A stretch of DNA of 64,000 nt, from positions 1 through 64,000 of the forward strand of contig DASRJE010000036.1 in NCBI GenBank assembly GCA_035649635.1, read 5' to 3'. This document shows positions 53,262 to 60,673 of the stretch, piece by piece. Source of the DNA: Gp6-AA40 sp035649635. Its GTDB lineage: Bacteria > Acidobacteriota > Vicinamibacteria > Vicinamibacterales > UBA2999. The position numbers were made by a program, and so were the translations under genes. The notes beneath the pieces were generated by a model, which was not told the DNA's origin, searched no databases, and worked only from the letters and a program-made list of their open reading frames with translations. Positions within the stretch are counted from its first letter, which is position 1, and every line of letters starts with the position of its first letter.

Positions 53262-54323
53262 TCAGCGCTCCTGCTTGTCGTCAGCCGGATCTGCGCCGCC
53301 CGGCGCCTGGCCCTTGGCGGCGGCCGCCTTCTCGGCATCACGGGCGACCTCGAGGAGGTTGAACATGCTCAGGTTGGCCTCGTGACACGCGTACTCGATC
53401 AACTCCCCTTCTGTCGGCCGCATCGGCAGTAACACGGTCCACGGCTTTTCCCACGTGGTGGGGTCACTGACAGTCAGTCGCAGTTCGAGCCGCCCTGGAT
53501 CCACCCGCGTGTAACGCTCGGTGAGATGGAGGCCGGTCGTTGATCCACGGTAGTTGTTCTTGCCGTTGAAATTCGTCGTCTCGACAACAAGCGTGTCGCC
53601 TTCCCAATGGCCGCGCGTGTCGCCGATCCATCCTCGAACGTGCTCGTTCAACTGCGGCCGGCCGTCGAGCGGCACGATCCGCGCCTCGTGAATCATCTCG
53701 TGCACGATCACCGCTACACCAGGTGCCTGCACGATCTGAATGTTGTTGTTGTACAGCGTCGGCAGACTCGCGCTCGGCAATCCGTACGTGATGCAGCGCT
53801 CCTGGTTGCCGCGGTCGAGCCACGACGCGTTCACGGCGTTGTTGCGATTGGGCGCCCTCGACTGCCGTGCCTTGCCCTCAGCGGTAAGCGCGGGAATCCG
53901 GCCGTCAGGCGGATCGACGATCAACGATGTGCGATAACCGTCGGAGATGAAGCGACCGGGATCGGTCCAGTACTGCGCGTGTGTGAGGCCAGGGCGGATC
54001 TCTTCGGGTGGGCCGTCCATGCGCCTGCCGGCTCGAGTCTCGAGCGCCTTCTTTTCTTCTTCTGTATAGAACTCGCGTGTGCCTAAGTCGCGCGACCGCT
54101 CGAGCGGCGTGATGGTCCTGTAGTCCCAGGTGCCCTGAAGGTCGGGGTCACCCCATGGGGTGCGTGGTGCTTTTGCCGTTGCCGCGTCCTTCGGCGCTGC
54201 AGCGCTGCTCGGCGCGGCCGCCGCCTTCGGTGCCGCTGCTGGTGCTTGTGCGCTGCTTGTCACGACCACCCCGAGCGTGGCTGCGAGGGTTGTGGCAACA
54301 AGGGCAGAAACCCGAATCCTCAT
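53262..54323 (-). CDS. Exported protein of an acidobacterial hypothetical family
   Basis: 353 residues; signal ALVATTLAATLGVVVTSSA followed by an Ala/Pro-rich linker. Blocks: TPWGDPDLQGTWDYRTITPL, QERCITYGLPSASLPTLYNN, GVAVIVHEMIHEARIVPLDG, HWEGDTLVVETTNFNGKNNY. The WEGDTLVVETT motif links it loosely to the 35236 and 37130 families. HEMIHEAR looks like a metalloprotease HExxH-type motif but may not be functional. Same operon as DUF6152. Function unknown. Confidence 0.7.
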   Translation of the reverse strand: MRIRVSALVATTLAATLGVVVTSSAQAPAAAPKAAAAPSSAAAPKDAATAKAPRTPWGDPDLQGTWDYRTITPLERSRDLGTREFYTEEEKKALETRAGRRMDGPPEEIRPGLTHAQYWTDPGRFISDGYRTSLIVDPPDGRIPALTAEGKARQSRAPNRNNAVNASWLDRGNQERCITYGLPSASLPTLYNNNIQIVQAPGVAVIVHEMIHEARIVPLDGRPQLNEHVRGWIGDTRGHWEGDTLVVETTNFNGKNNYRGSTTGLHLTERYTRVDPGRLELRLTVSDPTTWEKPWTVLLPMRPTEGELIEYACHEANLSMFNLLEVARDAEKAAAAKGQAPGGADPADDKQER

Positions 54324-54390
54324 GGTGCGCTCCTTTGGCCTCTCGGAATCCTACAACTACGGGGCCAGCCTGTGAAACACCCAAGACTGG

Positions 54391-55677
54391 TCAGTGCGTG
54401 CCCGACAATGTGGCATTTCCCACGATGGCGTGCATGATGGCGTTTTCAAAGTCGAGGCGAACCTGCTGATCGGGCGTCTGCGTCATCAGGATCCCGACTA
54501 TTCGTTCGTGCGGATCGACGAAAAAGTGCGTCCCGTAGGCACCGCTCCAGCCGAACGTGCCTGCCGACATGAATGAGCTTCTGGCGATGGGATCATGAAC
54601 GACCCGGACGCTCAATCCGTAACCCTCGCCTTTCGGCCGGCCCGGCAGTGTGTCGGGTGCGGCGACTGAAGTCATCACCTCGACGGTCTTGGAGCCGAGC
54701 AATCGCTTGCCGTTCAGTTCGCCGCCGTTGAGCAGCATCTGCGCGAACTGCAGATAATCCTCCGCCGTGCTCATCAAGCCGCCACCGCCGGAGAAGTACG
54801 CGCCGTTCATGAAACCGGGATTGTTCTGTTTCTCGAGCCCCTTCGCTCCGCGCGTGTAGCGTGTGGCCATGCGCGGGTTCCCTTCGGCTGGATAGAAGAA
54901 CGTGTCCTTCATGCCGAGCGGATCGAATATCCGCTGCTTGGCAAATCGATCGAATGGCAGGCCCGACGCAATTTCCACGATGTGGGCCAGCGCATCGAAA
55001 CCGGCCTGCGCGCTGTACGCCCAGCGCGTGCCGGGTTGGAAGTCGAGCGGCACGCTTCCAAGCCGCGGCAGGTAGTCGGCGAGTGACTCCTTGCCTTTGA
55101 GTGCAACCTTCCGAGCTTCGACATTGCTAACGCCGCCGCTGACGAGGCCGGAGGTGTGCGTCAACAGATCGCGGATCGTGATCTCGCGCTCGGCGGGCAC
55201 CATGTAGAAACGAGCCGGCGTGCCTTGCGGCGGCGGCGGACCCGCTGCCGCGGGCATCGTCACAGCCACCTTCAGATCCTTCAACTCCGGAATGAACTTG
55301 GAAACCGGATCGGTCAGGCGAACTTTGCCCTCCTCAATCATCATCATGATCGAGGCGCCGACGATGGGCTTGGTCATCGACATGATGCGGAAGATGGCAT
55401 CCTTCTGCATCGGCTTGCGCGACTCGATGTCCATCAGGCCCTGCGCTTCGAGGTGCACGACGCGGCCGTTGCGCGCGACGAGCGTGACCGCGCCGGAAAA
55501 TGTGCCCGCATCGATGTGTCGCTTTATCAAGTCGTTGAGGCGTTGGAGACGCTCGGCGGACAGGCCGACTTCCTCAGGCCGTGCCGTGGGTGTGGCCGCC
55601 GCCATCGGCCAGACGGCAACAGTGCCCACCAGAAGAAGCAGTGCGACGTACCTGGTGATATGACGGAGATTGCGCAT
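54391..55677 (-). CDS. Serine beta-lactamase-like hydrolase (class C/PBP4*-type)
   Basis: 428 residues from ATG 55677; signal VALLLLVGTVAVWPMAAA. Class C serine hydrolase motifs: SMTKP at residues 100-104 (nucleophile Ser, Lys at +3), YSA at 221-223 (Tyr-x-Asn/Ser equivalent), and HTSGLVSGGV. Typical esterase EstB-like or D-aminopeptidase-like group, periplasmic. Upstream reading to 55800 is spacer. No beta-lactamase substrate evidence. Upstream is a very large hairpin region. Confidence 0.83.
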   Translation of the reverse strand: MRNLRHITRYVALLLLVGTVAVWPMAAATPTARPEEVGLSAERLQRLNDLIKRHIDAGTFSGAVTLVARNGRVVHLEAQGLMDIESRKPMQKDAIFRIMSMTKPIVGASIMMMIEEGKVRLTDPVSKFIPELKDLKVAVTMPAAAGPPPPQGTPARFYMVPAEREITIRDLLTHTSGLVSGGVSNVEARKVALKGKESLADYLPRLGSVPLDFQPGTRWAYSAQAGFDALAHIVEIASGLPFDRFAKQRIFDPLGMKDTFFYPAEGNPRMATRYTRGAKGLEKQNNPGFMNGAYFSGGGGLMSTAEDYLQFAQMLLNGGELNGKRLLGSKTVEVMTSVAAPDTLPGRPKGEGYGLSVRVVHDPIARSSFMSAGTFGWSGAYGTHFFVDPHERIVGILMTQTPDQQVRLDFENAIMHAIVGNATLSGTH

Positions 55678-55734
55678 AGATAAGTCTCCTCGCGGCGAGA
55701 TCATACGGTAAATCTGTGTTGCCGCGAACGACGG

Positions 55735-55900
55735 GGCGCGGAGGGAGCGGAGAACGCGGAGAAAAGCGTTAACGCGGAGTTCGCAGGGGTGCGGAGGCAC
55801 GCAGGGGAGCTGCTACGGGTAGCAGCTCTCTGCGTATCTCAGCATCCCTGCGTGCTCTGCGCTGATTTCTGCCCAGCGCCCTCCGCTCCCTCCGCGCGCC
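55735..55900. repeat. Large nested cruciform-forming repeat
   Basis: Outer arms GCGGAGGGAGCGGAG (55738-55752) / CTCCGCTCCCTCCGC (55881-55895), middle arms CACGCAGGG (55798-55806) / CCCTGCGTG (55846-55854), inner arms GAGCTGCTAC (55807-55816) / GTAGCAGCTC (55819-55828) with a 2-nt loop. All stems are perfect. It spans most of the 232-bp spacer between the VOC and serine-hydrolase genes. Confidence 0.85.
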
Positions 55901-55909
55901 ACGCCCACG

Positions 55910-56299
55910 TCAATCCAGGATTTCTGCGTTGAGCTCGATGACGTTGCCGTCCGGATCGGTGACGTACAACTGTGCCCAAGGCGTGAGGTTGCGTGGTTTC
56001 TCGAGCACGTCGACGCCATGCGCGCGCAGATGATTGAGCGTCTGCCGGTAGCTTCGCACGCGCAACGCCAGGTGTCCGTCACGATCGTCGATATCGCTCG
56101 AGCCCCTCAGCGTCTTCGTGGGAGGGTGGACGATCAGATGGAGTTGTCGGCCCTCTGAGAACTCGTACCAGGCGCCACCGAACGGGAACGGTGGCCGTTC
56201 CACCTCGACGAGGCCGAGCACGACGCCATAGAAATGCTTCGCGCGCTCGACGTCGGTGACGCAGACCGCGACGTGATGCAAGGCTTCGACTTCAATCAC
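55910..56299 (-). CDS. VOC-superfamily (glyoxalase-like) protein
   Basis: 129 residues from GTG 56299, MIEVEALHHVAVCVTDVERA. Metal-binding His in ALHHVAV, H in QLHLIVHPP, and E in GNVIELNAEI (terminal Glu of the VOC fold), arranged as two beta-alpha-beta modules. The ATG at 56398 would add repeat-encoded residues (SKVKDQRSKVKG). Could be a glyoxalase, dioxygenase or resistance protein; not assigned. Confidence 0.75.
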   Translation of the reverse strand: MIEVEALHHVAVCVTDVERAKHFYGVVLGLVEVERPPFPFGGAWYEFSEGRQLHLIVHPPTKTLRGSSDIDDRDGHLALRVRSYRQTLNHLRAHGVDVLEKPRNLTPWAQLYVTDPDGNVIELNAEILD

Positions 56300-56306
56300 G
56301 ATCTCA

Positions 56307-56345
56307 CCTTTGACCTTTGACCTTTGATCTTTGACTTTTGATCTA
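56307..56345. repeat. Heptamer tract, TTTGACC family, upstream of VOC gene
   Basis: CCTTTGA CCTTTGA CCTTTGA TCTTTGA CTTTTGA TCTA with 7-bp period, between the VOC start and the DUF6265 end. It also provides the TAG stop of the DUF6265 gene (56343-56345). Confidence 0.75.
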
Positions 56346-56831
56346 ATGCTCGCACCGAGACCGCTGATACGCGAAGTCGATCCGCCGCGATTTCCCATTC
56401 GCCTGGCCTTCTACCCACGCCTGAAGGCCATCGGTACCGTCGCGTCGGTACCCGACGCGCTGCGGAAAATCGTGTTCAGGGTTCTCAAAGACGACGGTCG
56501 TGTCCGAGATGGTCGCCGACAGGAACGTGGCGGACGGTTGTCCGGAAGGATGCGCTTCGTATGCGAGACGGTCATTCTGTTCCTTGATCAGCACCATCTC
56601 GTATTCGACGGTCTTGCCACCACGCACGGTGCGGCCCATGCCAAGCATGGTGCCCCCGCGCGGCGCCATCCAGTGTTCTTCGATCGTTGCCTCACCTCGA
56701 ACAGATTGCCAACATCCCTGCAACCACTGAACTCGGTCGACGGTGAGTGTCTGCGCGTCAGCGAGATTGGCACCAAACAGAAAGGCCACGACAATGAACG
56801 GACCTGATGCTTCGTACCTGTGACTTATCAT
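56343..56831 (-). CDS. DUF6265 exported protein
   Basis: 162 residues from ATG 56831; signal GPFIVVAFLFGANLADA. DUF6265 motifs: VQWLQGCWQSVRGEATIEEH, WMAPRGGTMLGMGRTVRGGK, VVFENPEHDFPQRVGYRR. Probably a periplasmic lipocalin-like beta barrel. Function unknown. AAAGGGCAAAGG in the upstream heptamer tract may serve as its ribosome site. Confidence 0.78.
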   Translation of the reverse strand: MISHRYEASGPFIVVAFLFGANLADAQTLTVDRVQWLQGCWQSVRGEATIEEHWMAPRGGTMLGMGRTVRGGKTVEYEMVLIKEQNDRLAYEAHPSGQPSATFLSATISDTTVVFENPEHDFPQRVGYRRDGTDGLQAWVEGQANGKSRRIDFAYQRSRCEH

Positions 56832-56917
56832 GCCTTTGCCCTTTGACCTTCGTGGATAGTATGCCCCGACCACGGGCTGGGTTCTTGCATCCTTGTGCGG
56901 CACGAGGTGATTGAACT

Positions 56918-57511
56918 ATGTCTCCAACGGCGAGAATCTCAGTCTCTACCCTGTTCCTGACACTGTTGATCTCCATTGCCAATGCAGTCCCGGCAAACGC
57001 GCAGGGGTTCGTCAGCCCGTTCCTCGGCTACAACTTTGGCGGCGATTCGGGCTGCGTCGAGATCACCAACTGCGAGGACAAGAACCTCAATTGGGGCGTC
57101 GGCGTTGGTGCGCTGGGACCGATCTTCGGCGGAGAGCTCGAGTTCGCGTTCATTCCGGACTTTTTCGGAGAGTCGAACACCCAGTCATCGAGCGTGTTCA
57201 CCCTGATGGGAAATTTCATGCTGGCGCCCCGATTCGGACCGGTTCAGCCCTATGGCACCGTCGGACTCGGGCTCATCAAATCGCATGCGGAGTTGACGCT
57301 GTCGGGCCTGGTCCAAAGTGATGAGGATAACAACGACTTTGGGTGGAACATCGGCGGCGGAATGTTCATCTTTTTCGGTGACCACTTCGGCATTCGTGGA
57401 GACATCCGCTATTTCCATGCGTTTTCGGCCATCGAATTCATTGGCCTCGACCTGGGTGAGACCAAACTCGACTACGGCCGCTTCAGTGGCGCGCTGGCGG
57501 TGAAGTTCTAG
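56918..57511 (+). CDS. Outer-membrane beta-barrel protein
   Basis: 197 residues; signal STLFLTLLISIANAVPANAQ. The mature part is an eight-stranded OmpX/OmpW-like barrel: FVSPFLGYNFGGDS, NWGVGVGALGPIFGGELEF, PYGTVGLGLIKSHA, GWNIGGGMFIFFGDHFGIRG, and a C-terminal Phe (GRFSGALAVKF) as in BAM-targeted barrels. Two Cys in the first loop could form a disulfide. Function unknown; possible small-molecule pore. Confidence 0.8.
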   Translation: MSPTARISVSTLFLTLLISIANAVPANAQGFVSPFLGYNFGGDSGCVEITNCEDKNLNWGVGVGALGPIFGGELEFAFIPDFFGESNTQSSSVFTLMGNFMLAPRFGPVQPYGTVGLGLIKSHAELTLSGLVQSDEDNNDFGWNIGGGMFIFFGDHFGIRGDIRYFHAFSAIEFIGLDLGETKLDYGRFSGALAVKF

Positions 57512-57590
57512 AGTACGGCCTCGGTAACTCTTACATCGCCGGGTTTCGTGGCCTGCCTGAGTTAGGGTAGTGTTGGGCTCACGGGGGTAA

Positions 57591-57995
57591 GTGGGCCCGG
57601 TGCCACCGGACACTTCAGGCACGGAAACGTTGCTCATCGTGGAGAACGAGCCGGCGATTCGCAATCTGCTGCAGGTGGCGTTGCGGAGGAACGGCTACAC
57701 CGTTCTGGCTGCCGAATCGGGCCGTGAGGCGCTGGAACTCGTGCGCAACCACGGCGGTGCGATCGATCTCCTCATCACCGACGTTGTCATGCCGGACATG
57801 GATGGCCCGGAACTGGTGAAACACCTCACCACGATCCGGCCGGATACCCCGGCGTTGTTCATGTCGGGATACATGGACGATACTCTCGGCGACCGCGGGA
57901 TCCTGTCCACGAACGCCAACTTCATTCAAAAGCCGTTTTCGCCCAGGGCCATCGCCAAGAAGGTGCGCGACATCCTGGACCGAGTCGAACGATGA
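57591..57995 (+). CDS. Stand-alone receiver domain with altered acidic pair
   Basis: 134 residues from GTG 57591. CheY-like receiver domain: ETLLIVENEPAIRNLLQVAL (E18/N19 in place of the usual acidic pair), phospho-acceptor D64 in LLITDVVMPDMDG, S92 in FMSGY, K114 in FIQKPF. No output domain. The ETLLIVENEPAIR opening is typical of receiver domains attached to hybrid kinases, so it may be a detached fragment. ATGA overlap with the next gene. Confidence 0.8.
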   Translation: MGPVPPDTSGTETLLIVENEPAIRNLLQVALRRNGYTVLAAESGREALELVRNHGGAIDLLITDVVMPDMDGPELVKHLTTIRPDTPALFMSGYMDDTLGDRGILSTNANFIQKPFSPRAIAKKVRDILDRVER

Positions 57996-58954
57996 CAAGA
58001 GTCGCTGTGATGTGTATCGCGTTGGTTCTCTGGGCGGCGCAGTCTCCGGTCGCTCAGGAACCGCCGGCGTCCGCGCCAGCGGACGCGTCCTCGGCAACCG
58101 CTCTCGTAAGCACGTGGACACTCAGTTCAATCGAGCGTGGCGTCTCTGGTGAGAAGCCGGAGCGAGTCCAGAACCCGCGCGGACTTCTGATCTTCGACGC
58201 CGTCGGCCATGCCTTCGAGCTGTTTACGACGGCGAGTCGCCAGCAACCGGAGACACCTCAAACCGATCCGCTCGGGATGTTCAACGCATACGGCGGCTTC
58301 TGGGGCAGCTATCGTGTCGACACCGCCCAAAAGCGAATCACGTTCAAAGCCCAAGGCGCGGTCAGCATGACTGTGCAGGGCCGCGAGTTCTCTCGCTCCT
58401 TCGAGCAGGACGGCAATCGCTTGACGATGACCACGATCGACGAGCCTCATGCGCACGGAGGTACTCGGTGGACGTGGCAGCGCGTGCCGACGATCGACAA
58501 CCTGTCGCCCTTCTATCGTCAGACCGTCGGCTTCTGGGAGCACGTCGTCGAGCGGCGTGTCACTGTCTCGACCGGCGAGGTGGTGTCGGAGTCGCGCCGG
58601 GCGCCCAGCGTCATCGTCTACACACCGGGCGGGTTCGTCGGGGTTCACTTCCCTACGTTGAACAGGAAGCCGTTTGCGTCGGACAACCCGACGGCTGACG
58701 AAGCGCGTGCGGCGCTGCAGGGATATCTCGGATATTACGGTGCACTCACGGTGTACCCGGGCGAGGTGTTTCACAACATCCTCGGCGGCGTGAGCCCTGC
58801 GGCCGGCAGCATCCTTCGGCGATACGCCGACATCAAGGACAACGAGCTCACCGTGAGACTGACACCCACGGGGAATCAGCCGGTGCAAAACCAGACGATC
58901 GTGATCCTGCGGCGCCTCAGTGGCGTCGACGACATGCTTTCGCGGAAGCAATAG
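57992..58954 (+). CDS. Exported lipocalin-like domain protein
   Basis: 320 residues; signal VAVMCIALVLWAAQSPVA. Two lipocalin-like repeats: LVSTWTLSSIERGVSGEKPE with GLLIFDAVGHAFELFTTASR and GMFNAYGGFWGSYRVDTAQK, and later SVIVYTPGGFVGVHFPTLNR with ALQGYLGYYGALTVYPGEVF. Start overlaps the receiver stop. Probably periplasmic ligand binding; ligand unknown. Confidence 0.78.
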   Translation: MTRVAVMCIALVLWAAQSPVAQEPPASAPADASSATALVSTWTLSSIERGVSGEKPERVQNPRGLLIFDAVGHAFELFTTASRQQPETPQTDPLGMFNAYGGFWGSYRVDTAQKRITFKAQGAVSMTVQGREFSRSFEQDGNRLTMTTIDEPHAHGGTRWTWQRVPTIDNLSPFYRQTVGFWEHVVERRVTVSTGEVVSESRRAPSVIVYTPGGFVGVHFPTLNRKPFASDNPTADEARAALQGYLGYYGALTVYPGEVFHNILGGVSPAAGSILRRYADIKDNELTVRLTPTGNQPVQNQTIVILRRLSGVDDMLSRKQ

Positions 58955-58959
58955 ATACC

Positions 58960-59033
58960 GTAGGGCGGGTCTTGTTCTGTAGACAGGCCTTGCGCGCCGG
59001 TCCGTCGGGTCCAAAGAACAGGACCCGACCTAC
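58960..59033. terminator. Near-perfect inverted repeat between convergent genes
   Basis: GTAGGGCGGGTCTTGTTCT (58960-58978) and AGAACAGGACCCGACCTAC (59015-59033) are complementary except for two or three positions. It lies between the lipocalin and MBL gene ends and contains the TAG stop of the latter. Confidence 0.65.
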
Positions 59034-59920
59034 TGGTAATACTCCGGCGCCTTTTTTATCGCAGCATGCGCCGTGAAATCGTGCTGAATCCACAGGCGCG
59101 CTTTCCGCTGCGTCATGAACGTCTCGAGCGCGGCGCGCGACACTTTCGTCTGATCCACGTTGAACTCGAACGTCGGATACCTCCCCATCGTGCGTTCCGC
59201 GGCGTAGTGATACAGGTCGCCAGACAACACCACAGGCCCAGTCTCGGGCAGGTTCACAAAGAGCACCTGATGTCCGGGCGTATGTCCCGGGGCTGCTTTC
59301 ACGATCACCGTGCCGTCGCCGAACACGTCATGCTCATCGGCAGTCACGATCATCGTCTTGCTGTTCTTGAGCGCGCCGTAAGTGCCGGGCCGGCTGGTGC
59401 CGCCAGGCTTGTCGGAGAACATTGCATCGCGCTCAACCTGCCGCACGAGCCACGTGGCACTGGCGAACAGGCTCGCGTTCGCCGTGTGATCCCAGTGATA
59501 GTGCGACAACGCCAGGTAGGTGATGCCTGACGGCTTGTGGCCGGCGGCCTGCACTTGAGCGATCAGCGGCCGCGTGATCGTGACAAACCGTTCCTGTCCA
59601 TCCGAGAGAACGAGCCGCTGGCGAACCGGGCTCCCGGTCGGCATCCACTCACTGTCCGGCACCGCAGCCGTGTCCCACATGAGCAGCCCCTTCGGGTGGA
59701 CGATCAGGTACGCCGCGACCGAAAGCTGCGTGACCTTCACGTCCTCTTTCGTCAACTGGTAGCGGGCAGGATCGGACTCGAGCGTGCCGCCGTCGAAGAC
59801 GTACAACCTGATCGCGGCCGGTGCCGGTTTCGACTGCGCATGCACGGCATGCGATACATGTATTCCCGTAACGAGGAATAGCACTGCCGCCAGCGTCGCG
59901 AGAGTCGCCTTGAGTCGCAT
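59030..59920 (-). CDS. Exported metallo-beta-lactamase-fold protein (AHL-lactonase-like)
   Basis: 296 residues from ATG 59920; signal ATLATLAAVLFLVTGIHVSHA. MBL metal site SHYHWDHTAN at residues 139-148 (H140, H142, D144, H145), APGHTPGHQVLFVNL and LSGDLYHY. The HxHxDH set and the PGHTPGHQ block are those of AiiA/AttM-type N-acyl-homoserine lactonases. Its export and lack of a nearby luxI/luxR leave a true quorum-quenching role uncertain. Confidence 0.78.
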   Translation of the reverse strand: MRLKATLATLAAVLFLVTGIHVSHAVHAQSKPAPAAIRLYVFDGGTLESDPARYQLTKEDVKVTQLSVAAYLIVHPKGLLMWDTAAVPDSEWMPTGSPVRQRLVLSDGQERFVTITRPLIAQVQAAGHKPSGITYLALSHYHWDHTANASLFASATWLVRQVERDAMFSDKPGGTSRPGTYGALKNSKTMIVTADEHDVFGDGTVIVKAAPGHTPGHQVLFVNLPETGPVVLSGDLYHYAAERTMGRYPTFEFNVDQTKVSRAALETFMTQRKARLWIQHDFTAHAAIKKAPEYYQ

Positions 59921-60032
59921 CGCTTCGACCTTTCTCGAAGATCCGGCTTCCGCCTTCGCTGCGCGTACGGTGGACAAGACGGTGGACAAGAAAGCCGGAC
60001 ACTACGGCACTTCAGGCACGGTCTGCGCGCGA

Positions 60033-60536
60033 TCAGGCAGGCACCGGCGCGTCGATGCCCGCCCACAGATTCATCGTGCTCAGTTCCTCACGGCCACAAG
60101 CCTTGAGATACACAAACAACTGTGTTCGATACGCGGCGCAGCCGCACAACACGAGGTTCACGATGAATGCCCCGCGCGTCGTCGTGTTGCCGAACATCTC
60201 GATTTGTTCGCGGAAGTCGGCATCGGACATGTCGCCCAGAAGACTCGCGTACAGATCGCCGTGCCCGGCAATCACGGCGAGCGTCTGATCGAAATCGCGC
60301 GCCGCGGCGGCCTTTTCCTCAACTGTCCACACCGCCGGATCGAACGTGCCGGTCTTGGTGAACTTCACCAGCATCGGTCCCATCAGGCTGAGATATCGCA
60401 GCAGTTCTATCGTGCTGCGCTGCTTAGGCGTCGGACGGTAATCGAGCATGCTGCGATCGATTTTGCTCGCCAGGTGAAGCAGGATGTGGACTTCGTGCTT
60501 GAGCGAGCCGATCAACTCGGACTTGGTCAGGACCAT
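60033..60536 (-). CDS. DinB-like protein
   Basis: 167 residues from ATG 60536 (MVLTKSELIGSLKHEVHILL). DinB four-helix bundle: the first His in HEVHILLHLASKID, later PTPKQRSTIELLRYLSLMGP and GAFIVNLVLCGCAAYRTQLF. Metal-binding His triad only partly visible. Family includes thiol-dependent transferases; role unknown. Divergent from the antiporter gene. Confidence 0.75.
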   Translation of the reverse strand: MVLTKSELIGSLKHEVHILLHLASKIDRSMLDYRPTPKQRSTIELLRYLSLMGPMLVKFTKTGTFDPAVWTVEEKAAAARDFDQTLAVIAGHGDLYASLLGDMSDADFREQIEMFGNTTTRGAFIVNLVLCGCAAYRTQLFVYLKACGREELSTMNLWAGIDAPVPA

Positions 60537-60673
60537 GGGACTCCTCGCGGAAAATGGAAGCCGGCAGGATATCACTGTCGCAGCGCGCTGGAACAGGCAG
60601 CCCGGTTCACGAATGGCCCTCTGTGAACAAGTTGACGTTTCGCGGCGCTGTTTTTATCGTCGACCAACCACCC

